Source: Streptomyces albireticuli (GTDB lineage: Bacteria > Actinomycetota > Actinomycetes > Streptomycetales > Streptomycetaceae). From it: 64,000 nucleotides of DNA. The position numbers and the translations under genes were made by a program. The stretch lies in NCBI RefSeq assembly GCF_021228125.1, contig NZ_JAJQQS010000010.1:1-64000 (forward strand). The letters run 5' to 3'. Of the stretch, positions 42,712-50,788 are shown piece by piece. The number at the start of each line of letters is the position of its first letter. Position 1 is the stretch's first letter. The notes beneath the pieces were generated by a model. It worked only from the letters and a program-made list of their open reading frames with translations. It did not search any database and was not told where the DNA came from.

Positions 42712-45120
42712 TCAGCCGTTCTGTCGCCCGGGCAATCTCACCGAGGTCACCTCGCCCGGCAGCACGGTGAGCGAGCGATCGGGCAGGACGATCCTGACCG
42801 CCGACTCCTCCGAGTCCGGCACACTGACCGTCAACTCGTCGCTCCGCACCCGCACTCCGATGCCCCAATGCCCCCGGTAGCGCAGGGTGAAGCCGAACTC
42901 GGAGAGTTCCGGCAGCTCCACCGGGTCCAACCAGAGGGCATCCTCCCGGGTCTCCAGCCCCGTCAGGCCACGCTGGAAAAGGTCGAGGGTCCCGGCCATG
43001 GCACCGAGGTGGATGCCTTCCGGCGTGGTGCCGCCCTGGAGGTCCGCGACATCGCCCTCGAGCGCTTCATGGCAGTAGCGCCATGCGTCGGCGCGGCGTG
43101 CGCGGGCCAGGACCCAGCCGTGGACAACCTCGCTGAGGGTGGAACCGTGGCTGGTGCGGCGCAGATAGTAGTCGACAGTGCGCTGCCAGAGTTCGCCCGT
43201 GAGCCGGTAGCCGAGACGCTGGAAGAGCGAGGCGAGTTCAGCTGGTGAGAAGAGATAGCCGAGCATCAGCACGTCCGCCTGCTTCGATACCTGGTACCGG
43301 TTGACCGCGTCGCCCTCGGCTTCGAGAATGCGGTCCAGTCGGCAGATGTTGCCGTAGCGTGCCCGGTATCGGTCCCAGTCCAGCTCGGCCAGTTCCCCGT
43401 AGCCGTCGAACTGACTGATGACCCCTTGGTGAAACGGCACCATGAGGCGCCGGGAGAGCTCCTCCCACAGCGGGAGTTCGCCGGTGTCGAGGCTGCCGCG
43501 TTCGACGAGTTCCTGCCGGTGCCGGGCCGGAAGGCCACGGGCGATGTCGAGGGCGCGGGCGAGAACCCACGCGGCCGTGGCGTTGGTGTACGCGTTGTCG
43601 TCGATTCCAGGCCGGCCGGCGCCGGGGTAAGCGTCGTGGTACTCGTCGGGGCCGACGACTTCGCGGATGCGGTACCGGCCACTCGCAGGGTCGAGAACTG
43701 CGCTGCTCGCCCAGAAGCGGGCGATCTGCAACACCATGTCCGCGCCCTTGGTGTGCAGGTATTCCGTGTCGCCGGTGGCCTGGCAGTACTGCCACACGTT
43801 GTACGCGATCGCGGAGCCGACGTGCCGCTGGAGCCAGGTGTGGTCGGGCAGCCAGCGTCCGGAGCGCGGGTTCAGGTGCAGCCGCTGGCTCTCGTCCCGG
43901 CCGTCGCTGCCGCTCTGCCAGGGATATATCGCGCCGGCCCGGCCCACTTGCCGCGCCGCCCACACAGCCTGCGGGAGCCGCCGGTGACGGTAGTTGAGCA
44001 GGGCTCGCGACACCTCGGGAAAGTGCAGGTTGAGGTAGGGCAGCACGAACAGCTCGTCCCAGAAGACGTGCCCTCGGTATGCCTCCCCGTGCAGTCCCCG
44101 CGCCGGCACGCCGATGTCGAGATCCGCGATGTGCGGGGAGAGCGTCTGCAGGACGTGGAAGAGGTGCAGGCGCAACACGTGGCCCGCCTCGCCCGGCACC
44201 TCGAGTTCCGCACGTCGCCACAGCTGCTTCCAGGCGACGGCGTGCGACTGGAGGAGTGCGGCGAAGTCCGGGGCACGGGCTGCCCGTTCGGTGGCCGCTG
44301 TGAGTGGGTCGCTGATCGCTCGGTCACGGGACGTGTGCAGCGCCACGGTCTTGACCACCGTGGTGGGCCGCCCCTCGGGCAGGGCGAGCTCGAAGCGGTG
44401 GACCGCCAGGTGCCCTGCCGCGCTCAGTGAGGCCGACACCGGCGGCGGCCCGACGACCTCGGCTCGCTGGGCCATGCCGACGCCGGTCTCCGACGTCCTG
44501 GTACGGCAGCGGAGCCAGACCGTGTCCGGCTCCGCCGCCCCGACGTGTACTCCAGTGAGGTGGCGGCGGTCCAGAGCGCGGTAACGGTGCACGTTGGCGT
44601 TGGTGACGTTCCCGTCCAGCCCTGCCTCCACCTCGATCCGCCCGCTCCACCCCTCGGCCACGAAGACCGTCCGCAAGGCTCCGATGTGCGGGTCGCCCAG
44701 GTGGACAAGACGGCACTGCTCCACTCGCAACACGCGACCGTCGGCCGCCCGGTATCGGAAGGTCCGGGTCAGTGTGCCCTGTCGGAGATCGAGCACCTGC
44801 CGGTAGTCCGTGACTTCGCAGGTGTCCGGCGTGAACCACGGCCCGGGCGAGCCGTCAGGAGACAGCGGCCGGAAGCGCAGGAGCAGCCAGTTCGGAAGGT
44901 TGACCAGATCCTCGTTCTCGACCTGGCGGCCCGCCACCGAGGAGACGAGGCGGTCGTAGCAGCCGGCCACGTAGGTGCCCGGGCAGTGGACCAGCCCTCC
45001 CCGGGATTCGGGCGCCGCACCCCGTGTCGCGAAGTAGCCGTTCCCGAGCGTGTGGAGCGTCTCCCGCAAGCGCTCCGTGGCGGGATCGTAGCCCTCGTAC
45101 TCCCAGGTCCACTGCCCCAT
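42712..45120 (-). CDS. Glycoside hydrolase family 65 protein (disaccharide phosphorylase type)
   Basis: 802 residues. An N-terminal beta-sandwich (EYEGYDPATERLRETLHTLG, NGYFATRGA) is followed by the (alpha/alpha)6 barrel with FWDELFVLPYLNLHFPEVSR, the catalytic Glu of REVVGPDEYHDAY, and QADVLMLGYLF. A C-terminal domain ends RLPGRQNG. GH65 enzymes phosphorolyse or hydrolyse trehalose, maltose, kojibiose and related sugars; specificity cannot be read. ATG 45120 matches the family N-terminus, and longer starts add unrelated sequence. It is transcribed after the CBS gene on the same strand, 25 bases apart, suggesting reserve sugar use during dormancy. Confidence 0.93.
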   Translation of the reverse strand: MGQWTWEYEGYDPATERLRETLHTLGNGYFATRGAAPESRGGLVHCPGTYVAGCYDRLVSSVAGRQVENEDLVNLPNWLLLRFRPLSPDGSPGPWFTPDTCEVTDYRQVLDLRQGTLTRTFRYRAADGRVLRVEQCRLVHLGDPHIGALRTVFVAEGWSGRIEVEAGLDGNVTNANVHRYRALDRRHLTGVHVGAAEPDTVWLRCRTRTSETGVGMAQRAEVVGPPPVSASLSAAGHLAVHRFELALPEGRPTTVVKTVALHTSRDRAISDPLTAATERAARAPDFAALLQSHAVAWKQLWRRAELEVPGEAGHVLRLHLFHVLQTLSPHIADLDIGVPARGLHGEAYRGHVFWDELFVLPYLNLHFPEVSRALLNYRHRRLPQAVWAARQVGRAGAIYPWQSGSDGRDESQRLHLNPRSGRWLPDHTWLQRHVGSAIAYNVWQYCQATGDTEYLHTKGADMVLQIARFWASSAVLDPASGRYRIREVVGPDEYHDAYPGAGRPGIDDNAYTNATAAWVLARALDIARGLPARHRQELVERGSLDTGELPLWEELSRRLMVPFHQGVISQFDGYGELAELDWDRYRARYGNICRLDRILEAEGDAVNRYQVSKQADVLMLGYLFSPAELASLFQRLGYRLTGELWQRTVDYYLRRTSHGSTLSEVVHGWVLARARRADAWRYCHEALEGDVADLQGGTTPEGIHLGAMAGTLDLFQRGLTGLETREDALWLDPVELPELSEFGFTLRYRGHWGIGVRVRSDELTVSVPDSEESAVRIVLPDRSLTVLPGEVTSVRLPGRQNG

Positions 45121-45145
45121 GACCGCCTCGCTTCCCGCTCCGCGC

Positions 45146-45598
45146 TCAGGGGAGCGAACGCGGGCGCGGGCAGCTGCCCGTCTGCTCGCGCAGTGCGCTC
45201 CAGGAGACGGGCCCGAGCAGGTCCGCCAGACGCTGCAGGGCGTCGGCGAAGAGGTCGTCGATGCTGAGGACGCCGACGAGCCGCCCGCTGTCGAATACCG
45301 GCAGGCGCCGGATGTCTTCGCGTCGGTACAGCTGGTAGGCGACGTCCAGATCCTCCGATGCACTCACGGTGACCACGGGTGTGCTCATCAGGCGGGTGAC
45401 CGGCTCGTCCGGCCGGGCGGCTTGTGCGACACCGCGCACCACGATGTCACGATCAGCGAGAACGCCGCACAGAATGTCACCCTCGGTGATCATAACGCAA
45501 CCCACCGCCTCTTCCGCCATGAGTACGGCTGCCTCCGCTGCGGTTGCCTGGTGGCTCACCGTGACCGGGGGCGTGGTCATCAACGCCGACACTTTCAT
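45146..45598 (-). CDS. CBS-pair protein without BON domain
   Basis: 150 residues: VSALMTTPPVTVSHQATAAE, GCVMITEGDILCGVLADRDI and VTRLMSTPVVTVSASEDLDV, RLPVFDSGRLVGVLSIDDLF, then a short tail. Only the two CBS motifs are present, unlike the CBS-BON proteins at 40.5-41.9 kb. The ATG at 45598 is the family start; the longer frame upstream is antisense to nothing known and lacks similarity. It heads a unit with GH65 and follows the third Usp gene on the same strand, 56 bases away. Confidence 0.93.
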   Translation of the reverse strand: MKVSALMTTPPVTVSHQATAAEAAVLMAEEAVGCVMITEGDILCGVLADRDIVVRGVAQAARPDEPVTRLMSTPVVTVSASEDLDVAYQLYRREDIRRLPVFDSGRLVGVLSIDDLFADALQRLADLLGPVSWSALREQTGSCPRPRSLP

Positions 45599-45654
45599 AG
45601 CCCGCCCTCGCTCCGGAGCCCCACGCCTTCCACACGCCCCATCGGCCCCACACC

Positions 45655-46533
45655 TCAGTCGTGGGGGACGACAGCGACCGGACACCGGGCGTGGTGCACG
45701 CACGCCTGTGCGACATTCCCCAAGCGCGGCGTAAAGGGCTGGTGGTGCCTACGTCTACCGACCACCAGAAGGCCGGCTCCTTCAGCTGCCCCGAGGGCGG
45801 CGCGGGCGGGGCTTCCCAGCCGGACAGTGCTGGTCACCGTGACGCCCGGGTTGCGCTCGCGCCACGGCTGCACGGCCCGGGACAGTTTGCCCCCTGCCTC
45901 CTTGCTGATCTCGCCCGCCACGTCGGGATCGACGCCCCAGGGCGCGTAAGCCTGCACCGGCAACGGACAGCCATGTACGACGAGCAAGGGCACACCTCGT
46001 GCCGCAGCCGTCTCGAAGGCGAACTCCAGCACGCTGTCGCATGGGCCATGCAGACTGACGCCGACGACCACGCCCCCCTCGTCGGTACCGGCGAGTGGTC
46101 GAGCCCCGCCTGCCGCGGACCGTACGAGTACCACCGGTCGTTCGGCTCTGCCTGCCACTTGGAGGCTGATGTCGCCCAGGAAGAAGCTCTCGACGCGTTC
46201 CAGACCCCGTGACCCCAGTACGACCATCGTTGAACTCTCAGCAGCCCGGAGCAGCGCGGTCTCGGGCTCTTCCGCCACCAGGTCCTCGATGACGGCTAGG
46301 TCATGGTGTCGCTCGTGCACGGCTGCCACAGCCGCCCGCACGATGCGCTTCGCCCAGTAGTTCTTGTCCTTGTCGGCCGGAAGGCCGGTGGAAGGTTCAC
46401 CGGCCAGCAGGACCCAGGCATGCAGAAGGCGCAGGCCCAGTCCGCGGCGGTCCGCCTCGTCCGATGCCCAGAGGGCAGCCTCAAGGCTCTCCGGGGAACC
46501 GTCGAGCCCGACGGTGATGGGTGCCGGCTCCAT
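45655..46533 (-). CDS. Tandem universal stress protein, copy 3
   Basis: 292 residues, two Usp domains: PITVGLDGSPESLEAALWAS, loop GSRGLERVESFFLGDISLQV, then GVVVGVSLHGPCDSVLEFAF, loop GRRRHHQPFTPRLGNVAQAC, CPVAVVPHD. In this copy the first loop has LGD where others have LGS. The ATG follows GGAGGTGA by six bases. It is upstream of the CBS and GH65 genes and probably shares regulation with them. Confidence 0.93.
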   Translation of the reverse strand: MEPAPITVGLDGSPESLEAALWASDEADRRGLGLRLLHAWVLLAGEPSTGLPADKDKNYWAKRIVRAAVAAVHERHHDLAVIEDLVAEEPETALLRAAESSTMVVLGSRGLERVESFFLGDISLQVAGRAERPVVLVRSAAGGARPLAGTDEGGVVVGVSLHGPCDSVLEFAFETAAARGVPLLVVHGCPLPVQAYAPWGVDPDVAGEISKEAGGKLSRAVQPWRERNPGVTVTSTVRLGSPARAALGAAEGAGLLVVGRRRHHQPFTPRLGNVAQACVHHARCPVAVVPHD

Positions 46534-46646
46534 GGCGGGTCACCTCCGTGCGATCGACGTATGCCCTCCGAGCCCTCTGTGACTCGTCCCCTCCAGCCTG
46601 AGTCCGGCCGGGCAGAACAGCCACTGGAGGCGCCCGAAGCCAAGGG

Positions 46647-47645
46647 TCAGTCTTCGAGGACAAGGACGTCAGAGACTGGGCGACGTGGTGTAGCCGGGCC
46701 CTGCGGTCCGTAGCCGATACGCAGGATCATCTGTACCTGGCCGGTACCGGTGAGGGGGTCGCGCAGGGGCCAGCGCAGGTCGGGCCATTCCAGTGCCTGG
46801 GTGGAGAACGAGGTGGCCAGGCCCTTGAGGGTGGCGAGGAGCAGGACGCGCTGCATGGCCTGCCCCGCGCGCAGCCAATGCAGCGGTTCGTCGCCGTCCG
46901 TGCTGAGCACGGCAAGGTGTGGCTCGTCCTCGAAGGGCGTTGTTCCGCGATCGGCCACCGGCTTCCCGCCCGAGAAGTCGCGCATCGGTGCCCGTCCGCC
47001 GTGCTTGCGCGGACCGAAGGCGTACTCCGGAACCCCGTCCGTCGCCGTGTCCGCTTCGCCGGCGCCGATCCGCGTCCATTGGGCGAGGTCCTGCTCACTG
47101 CCCTGGTCCGTAAGATTGCGCGCTTCGGCTTCCTCCACCAGTTCCTCCACCCAGCGCGACTGCCAGGACTCGGGGAAGGAGAGCACGGCTCCTTCCCGGT
47201 GTGCGGCGTCGACCAGGGCGGTGCGCGCGTTCTCCGGAATCGCCTTTTCGGCGAACGGGTACCGGCTGGTGTGCCGCTGGTGGATCGCGGACCCGAGCAG
47301 CCTGAGCCCAATGTCCTCACCGTCGTCGGACGGTGCCGTGTGGACAAGAGCCAGCAAGGCGGTGTCCTGGGAGGCGGGCAACAGTGCGACGTCCGACTGG
47401 AAGCCGGCCGTCGCGAGGGCGACACGAAGGTTGAAGAGGGCGGCTCCGCATCCGATGTGCAGGGCTCGGCCGTCGGGGTCGGAGTGGGGCATGACCCGCT
47501 CCGGGTCCGCGTACAGACGGAACGTGCGGTTTCCCCGTGAGTACCGGAAACGCCAGGGCTGTGCGTTGTGCATGGAGGGGGCAGCCACTGCCTCACCGAC
47601 CAGCTCCGTCACTTGGCCGTCGTCCAAGGTGGGTGATGCTGTCAC
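46647..47645 (-). CDS. Acg-like nitroreductase-family protein
   Basis: 332 residues: GEAVAAPSMHNAQPWRFRYS, RALHIGCGAALFNLRVALAT, TSRYPFAEKAIP, then WLRAGQAMQRVLLLATLKGL and QMILRIGYGP. This matches the Acg family, nitroreductase-like proteins strongly induced by hypoxia in Mycobacterium (Rv2032 type) that may store or sequester FMN rather than reduce nitro groups. GTG 47645 is preferred, with GGAAGGGAG upstream and the domain beginning at once; the longer frame adds 40 unrelated residues. It marks the right end of the dormancy-type island. Confidence 0.92.
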   Translation of the reverse strand: MTASPTLDDGQVTELVGEAVAAPSMHNAQPWRFRYSRGNRTFRLYADPERVMPHSDPDGRALHIGCGAALFNLRVALATAGFQSDVALLPASQDTALLALVHTAPSDDGEDIGLRLLGSAIHQRHTSRYPFAEKAIPENARTALVDAAHREGAVLSFPESWQSRWVEELVEEAEARNLTDQGSEQDLAQWTRIGAGEADTATDGVPEYAFGPRKHGGRAPMRDFSGGKPVADRGTTPFEDEPHLAVLSTDGDEPLHWLRAGQAMQRVLLLATLKGLATSFSTQALEWPDLRWPLRDPLTGTGQVQMILRIGYGPQGPATPRRPVSDVLVLED

Positions 47646-48040
47646 CGGGATCTCCCTTCCAGCAGGGGCCGGCGGCGACACCGGCTCTCTCCCATCCTCT
47701 CTCTTCCAGGTTGGACGTGGCGTGAGCAGGATTGCCCCTGTCCCAGGCCGCGGCCCAATTGACACAACGGAGGCGCCCGCCCAGAGTGCGTGGGCGCGAG
47801 ATCATTGCCACGCGTGACAGCACCGGCGGCATTTCCGGCCCAGACCCTGTGGTCAGAGGTCACGCATCCGAGCGTCGTACTCGGCATGCGACTCCAGCCC
47901 GACGGCTGCACGCAGCAGGACAAGCGCCTCCTCTTGGAACTCGCGGTGTTCGTCAGGTCAGGCCGCTGCGGAGGCGTGGTGTCGCCTTGGCCACTGGTCA
48001 TTCGGACACCTCCGTAAGTCTTCGCGGAGTGACTTTCCGG
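47646..48040. other. Island boundary with two stem-loops, no gene
   Basis: No coding family is recognisable on either strand. Two inverted repeats are visible: GCGCCCGC…GTGGGCGC at 47773-47797 with one mismatch, and CACCTCCG…CGGAGTG at 48007-48031, ten bases past the stop of the phosphotransferase gene and probably its terminator. The stretch separates the dormancy-type genes from the biosynthetic-type cluster. Confidence 0.45.
48007..48031 (-). terminator. Stem-loop downstream of the phosphotransferase gene
   Basis: Arms at 48007-48014 and 48025-48031 pair with one bulge around a ten-base loop, ten bases beyond the minus-strand stop at 48041. No U-run. Confidence 0.4.
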
Positions 48041-48928
48041 TCACGGCACGGCTGTCCATGTCCACGGGCGTGCGCCCTTGCGGCCACGGAGGCAGTCGAC
48101 GCGGTGTTGTGCCTCGGCGCGGGCGTGTGGGTGTTCATCGGCGATCTGGAGGGCGAAGGTGACCATGCGCAGTTCCCGGATGCCTGCCAGTACCGGGTAG
48201 CCGGGCCATGCGGTCACGTCCATGCCGTACGTGGCGCAGAAGTCCTCGTACTCAGGCACGGTGACAGTGGCGGTCGTGATGCGCTTGACCGCTGTGGAGA
48301 CCAGGTCCCATTCCGGGGGGCCAAAGCAGGTGTTCTCCAGATCGAGGAGGTACGCGATGCCGTCGGCGTCGACAGCGACGTTGCCGTCCCAGGCGTCGCC
48401 GTGCAGAGCACAGAACGGCAGACCGGACGGGAGCCGTGCGAAGTCCGCACTGAGCCGGTCGGCGTGGTCTTGGAGCCAGCTCCGGTCGTCCGGGGTGAGG
48501 ATGCCGGCTTCGGCGATCCGGCGCTTTGGTTTGGTAAGGGGCTCCAACGGCCGCAGGCCGAGGGAGCCGGGAGGGCTGAGCGCGTGCATCTGCTTCAGCA
48601 GCCGGGCGATATCAGCAACGGTGCCCGGCTGGTGGGGAGGCAGTTCAGCCCAGAACGTCACCGGTCGTCCCTCAACGAGGACGGGCCCGTCCGTGACGGC
48701 CGGCCGAACCGTGCTGATCCCGTTGTCGGTGAGCCAGCGGGCCACGGCCAGTTCGCGTTCGGCGACAGCTCGACCGTCGGGGCGACCGATGCGGGCGACG
48801 ATCCGACCGGTCAGTCGCCAGATGGCGTTCCCCGCTATCCGGATCGGCTCCGCCCCCGCGGTGGAAAGGCCGGCCCGGCGGCAGGCTTCTTCCAGGACGC
48901 GACGGGACTCAATGACGACGGCGCTCAC
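48041..48928 (-). CDS. APH-family phosphotransferase
   Basis: 295 residues with the kinase catalytic loop LPFCALHGDAWDGNVAVDAD (HGD…N) and the metal site LLDLENTCFGPPEWDLV. The aminoglycoside/choline-kinase fold is clear; the target is not. It overlaps the upstream XRE-TPR gene by four bases, so the two are expressed together. Such XRE plus phosphotransferase pairs are common in Streptomyces. It need not confer antibiotic resistance. Confidence 0.88.
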   Translation of the reverse strand: MSAVVIESRRVLEEACRRAGLSTAGAEPIRIAGNAIWRLTGRIVARIGRPDGRAVAERELAVARWLTDNGISTVRPAVTDGPVLVEGRPVTFWAELPPHQPGTVADIARLLKQMHALSPPGSLGLRPLEPLTKPKRRIAEAGILTPDDRSWLQDHADRLSADFARLPSGLPFCALHGDAWDGNVAVDADGIAYLLDLENTCFGPPEWDLVSTAVKRITTATVTVPEYEDFCATYGMDVTAWPGYPVLAGIRELRMVTFALQIADEHPHARAEAQHRVDCLRGRKGARPWTWTAVP

Positions 48929-50316
48929 GCGTTGATCGCCTCCTGGATGCGCTCACGCAGCTGCACGACCTCCGGGATGGCCCGGTGCCGGTACCCGAGG
49001 GCTGCGAGTTCCCGCAGCCCATCTGCTGCCCGCCTAGAACGCATCTGCCCCACATCCTCAAGGGCCAGTTCTCCCATGGCGACGGCCTCGCGCGGGTCGC
49101 CGACGGCCATGTTCAAAGCGGCGAGCTTCGTGCGGGACATCGCCCGCGACCGCACGTAAGCATCGGTGTGGAGCTTCACCGCGGTGTCGAAGCGTTCGAC
49201 GGCTGTCGGCTGATGGTGACCGGCGAGGGCGATGTCGTACAGGGCGTGACCGGTGTCGCCCTGATGCTGGGCCTCGTCGTAGTAGGCCATCCACGGTGGA
49301 TCGGCCTCCGGGACACGGTGGGAGAATGCCTCATCTGCTGCGCCGATTGCCTTGAGGGCGGCTTCGGTGTCGCCGAGCTTGGCGTAGGCGCGGGCACGGG
49401 CGGTGTGGAGCATGGCGAGCTCGGTGGCAGTGAGTCGTTCGGAGCGGGCAAGGCCGAGTTCTGCATGGGTTAACCCGGTGTCCGCGTCGCCGAGCCAGAT
49501 GGCCTGCCGGGCCCGGAAGCTGTAGATCTTCGCACGCAGGTGCCATTCCCCGGCTTCCTCCGCACAGGCTGCGGCGAAGGCGAACACGCGGCGAGCGTCG
49601 TCGTGGGCGTAGGCGTCGAAGTCGGTGGCGCCGACGACCATGCCGAGCCGCGCGGCGGCGGCAAAAAGCTGAGGCCGGATCTTCTCCGGGCAGCGGCACT
49701 CGAGGAGGGCAGAGGCCCACTTCAGCTGTGCCGTGGCCACTTGGCGGACGATGCCGCCCCCACCGTAGGCGTTGTCCCAGCCGGAGACCACGTTCGCGGC
49801 GTCCTGGATCTGCTCGATGTCCTGAAGGCGCACGACGGCCGGAAGCTGTGCGGGCTCGGTGGGCGCGAGCAGGTGGGAGAAGGGGGAGGCCGCTATCGCG
49901 GTCGCGCCTCCAGCGGTGAGGAAGGAACGGCGTCGCACGTCACTCCAGTTGTCACTCAGCGTGTCATCGTCGAGTGACAGCATGACCGCCTCGGGAACAC
50001 CTATACGGCCAGAGTCTGTCCCGTCCTTGGTCTTGTACGCATCACGCCCGCCGTTGTCCGCTTCGGCTTCGACGTAGGGGCACATCCACTCCAGAATTCC
50101 GCCCGTGTCGAGCGCGGCGTCGAGAAGGCGTGCCAGCGGTGCCCGGCATGTCCGCTCACCCTTTTCGATCTTGCCGATCTGGTTGCCGCTGACGTGGACC
50201 AGGGCGCCGAGCTGCGTCTGCGACAGGCGCCGGACCATGCGCCAGTGGCGGAGGTGGGCACCGAACCGTTCCCTGACCGATCCTGTCGGGTTCAGTGGCT
50301 TCGGCGGCTGCGGCAT
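48925..50316 (-). CDS. XRE-family regulator with TPR-like C-terminus, copy 1
   Basis: 463 residues. An XRE HTH (FGAHLRHWRMVRRLSQTQLG ALVHVSGNQIGKIEKGER) is followed by about 350 residues of Ala/Leu-rich repeats resembling tetratricopeptides (WLGDADTGLTHAELGLARSE; LGDTEAALKAIGAADEAF). Such proteins in actinomycetes regulate development or secondary metabolism, perhaps binding a peptide or partner through the repeats. ATG 50316 is chosen with AAGGAG upstream. An inverted repeat 28 bases before the start is a candidate autoregulatory operator. It is transcribed into the phosphotransferase. Confidence 0.9.
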   Translation of the reverse strand: MPQPPKPLNPTGSVRERFGAHLRHWRMVRRLSQTQLGALVHVSGNQIGKIEKGERTCRAPLARLLDAALDTGGILEWMCPYVEAEADNGGRDAYKTKDGTDSGRIGVPEAVMLSLDDDTLSDNWSDVRRRSFLTAGGATAIAASPFSHLLAPTEPAQLPAVVRLQDIEQIQDAANVVSGWDNAYGGGGIVRQVATAQLKWASALLECRCPEKIRPQLFAAAARLGMVVGATDFDAYAHDDARRVFAFAAACAEEAGEWHLRAKIYSFRARQAIWLGDADTGLTHAELGLARSERLTATELAMLHTARARAYAKLGDTEAALKAIGAADEAFSHRVPEADPPWMAYYDEAQHQGDTGHALYDIALAGHHQPTAVERFDTAVKLHTDAYVRSRAMSRTKLAALNMAVGDPREAVAMGELALEDVGQMRSRRAADGLRELAALGYRHRAIPEVVQLRERIQEAINA

Positions 50317-50343
50317 CGCGTCTCCTTCATCGTCCACGCCGTT

Positions 50344-50372
50344 GATGCGTACACCCGGGGGCCGTACGCATC
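50344..50372. promoter_or_regulatory. Inverted repeat operator candidate before XRE-TPR copy 1
   Basis: GATGCGTAC (50344-50352) and GTACGCATC (50364-50372) are perfect nine-base arms separated by 11 bases, 28 bases upstream of the XRE-TPR start. The spacing suits a dimeric HTH repressor. Another pair, CCATCG/CGATGG at 50493-50512, lies further into the same divergent interval. Confidence 0.55.
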
Positions 50373-50561
50373 CGCTGCTTTCACAGCCGTGGCGGCGAAG
50401 TGCAGTATCCGTGCCCAGGCGCATGGCTCAACGACCCTGATTCTTACTGGTTTTGGGCAACGCCTTCCATCCCCCGTACACAACGCGGTGGGCCATCGTC
50501 TCGAACCGATGGACAACGATGGCTCGCCGCGCCCGCAGACCGCTCAGTCTGGAGCCTCCCC

Positions 50562-50768
50562 ATGCCCGATTTTCCTGGCACGGCCATGTCCGGACCCACG
50601 CCCCATCCGGAGCAGAAGTTCGAGAGCCCCGCCGAATCCCCCGTAGGGGCCCACTACCGGAAAGCGCACGGCGATGCGACATCCTGGCCCGCCCACGACT
50701 TCGAGGTCTACTACGACCTCGCCCGCGCGGTCCCTTTCCCCGATCTCGGCCCCGGGCAGATCCAGTGA
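50562..50768 (+). CDS. Small hypothetical protein
   Basis: 68 residues: SPAESPVGAHYRKAHGDATS then WPAHDFEVYYDLARAVPFPD. It has no membrane helix, signal or Cys motif. Start ATG 50562 is preceded by CTGGAG at a good distance. It is divergent from XRE-TPR copy 1 and converges on XRE-TPR copy 2. Proteins like this are common beside XRE regulators in Streptomyces and may be partners of them, but no function is known to me. Confidence 0.6.
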   Translation: MPDFPGTAMSGPTPHPEQKFESPAESPVGAHYRKAHGDATSWPAHDFEVYYDLARAVPFPDLGPGQIQ

Positions 50769-50788
50769 GCGGGCTCGCGGCCGCGGTC

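Noticed and set aside
45636..45649. GCCCCATCGGCCCC upstream of the CBS gene as a possible hypoxia-regulator box
   Set aside because: It is not symmetrical, I found no convincing second copy in other island promoters, and I cannot match it to a remembered consensus with confidence.
48041..48928. Calling the phosphotransferase an antibiotic-resistance gene
   Set aside because: The APH fold is shared by many metabolic kinases, and no resistance-specific motif or context is present.
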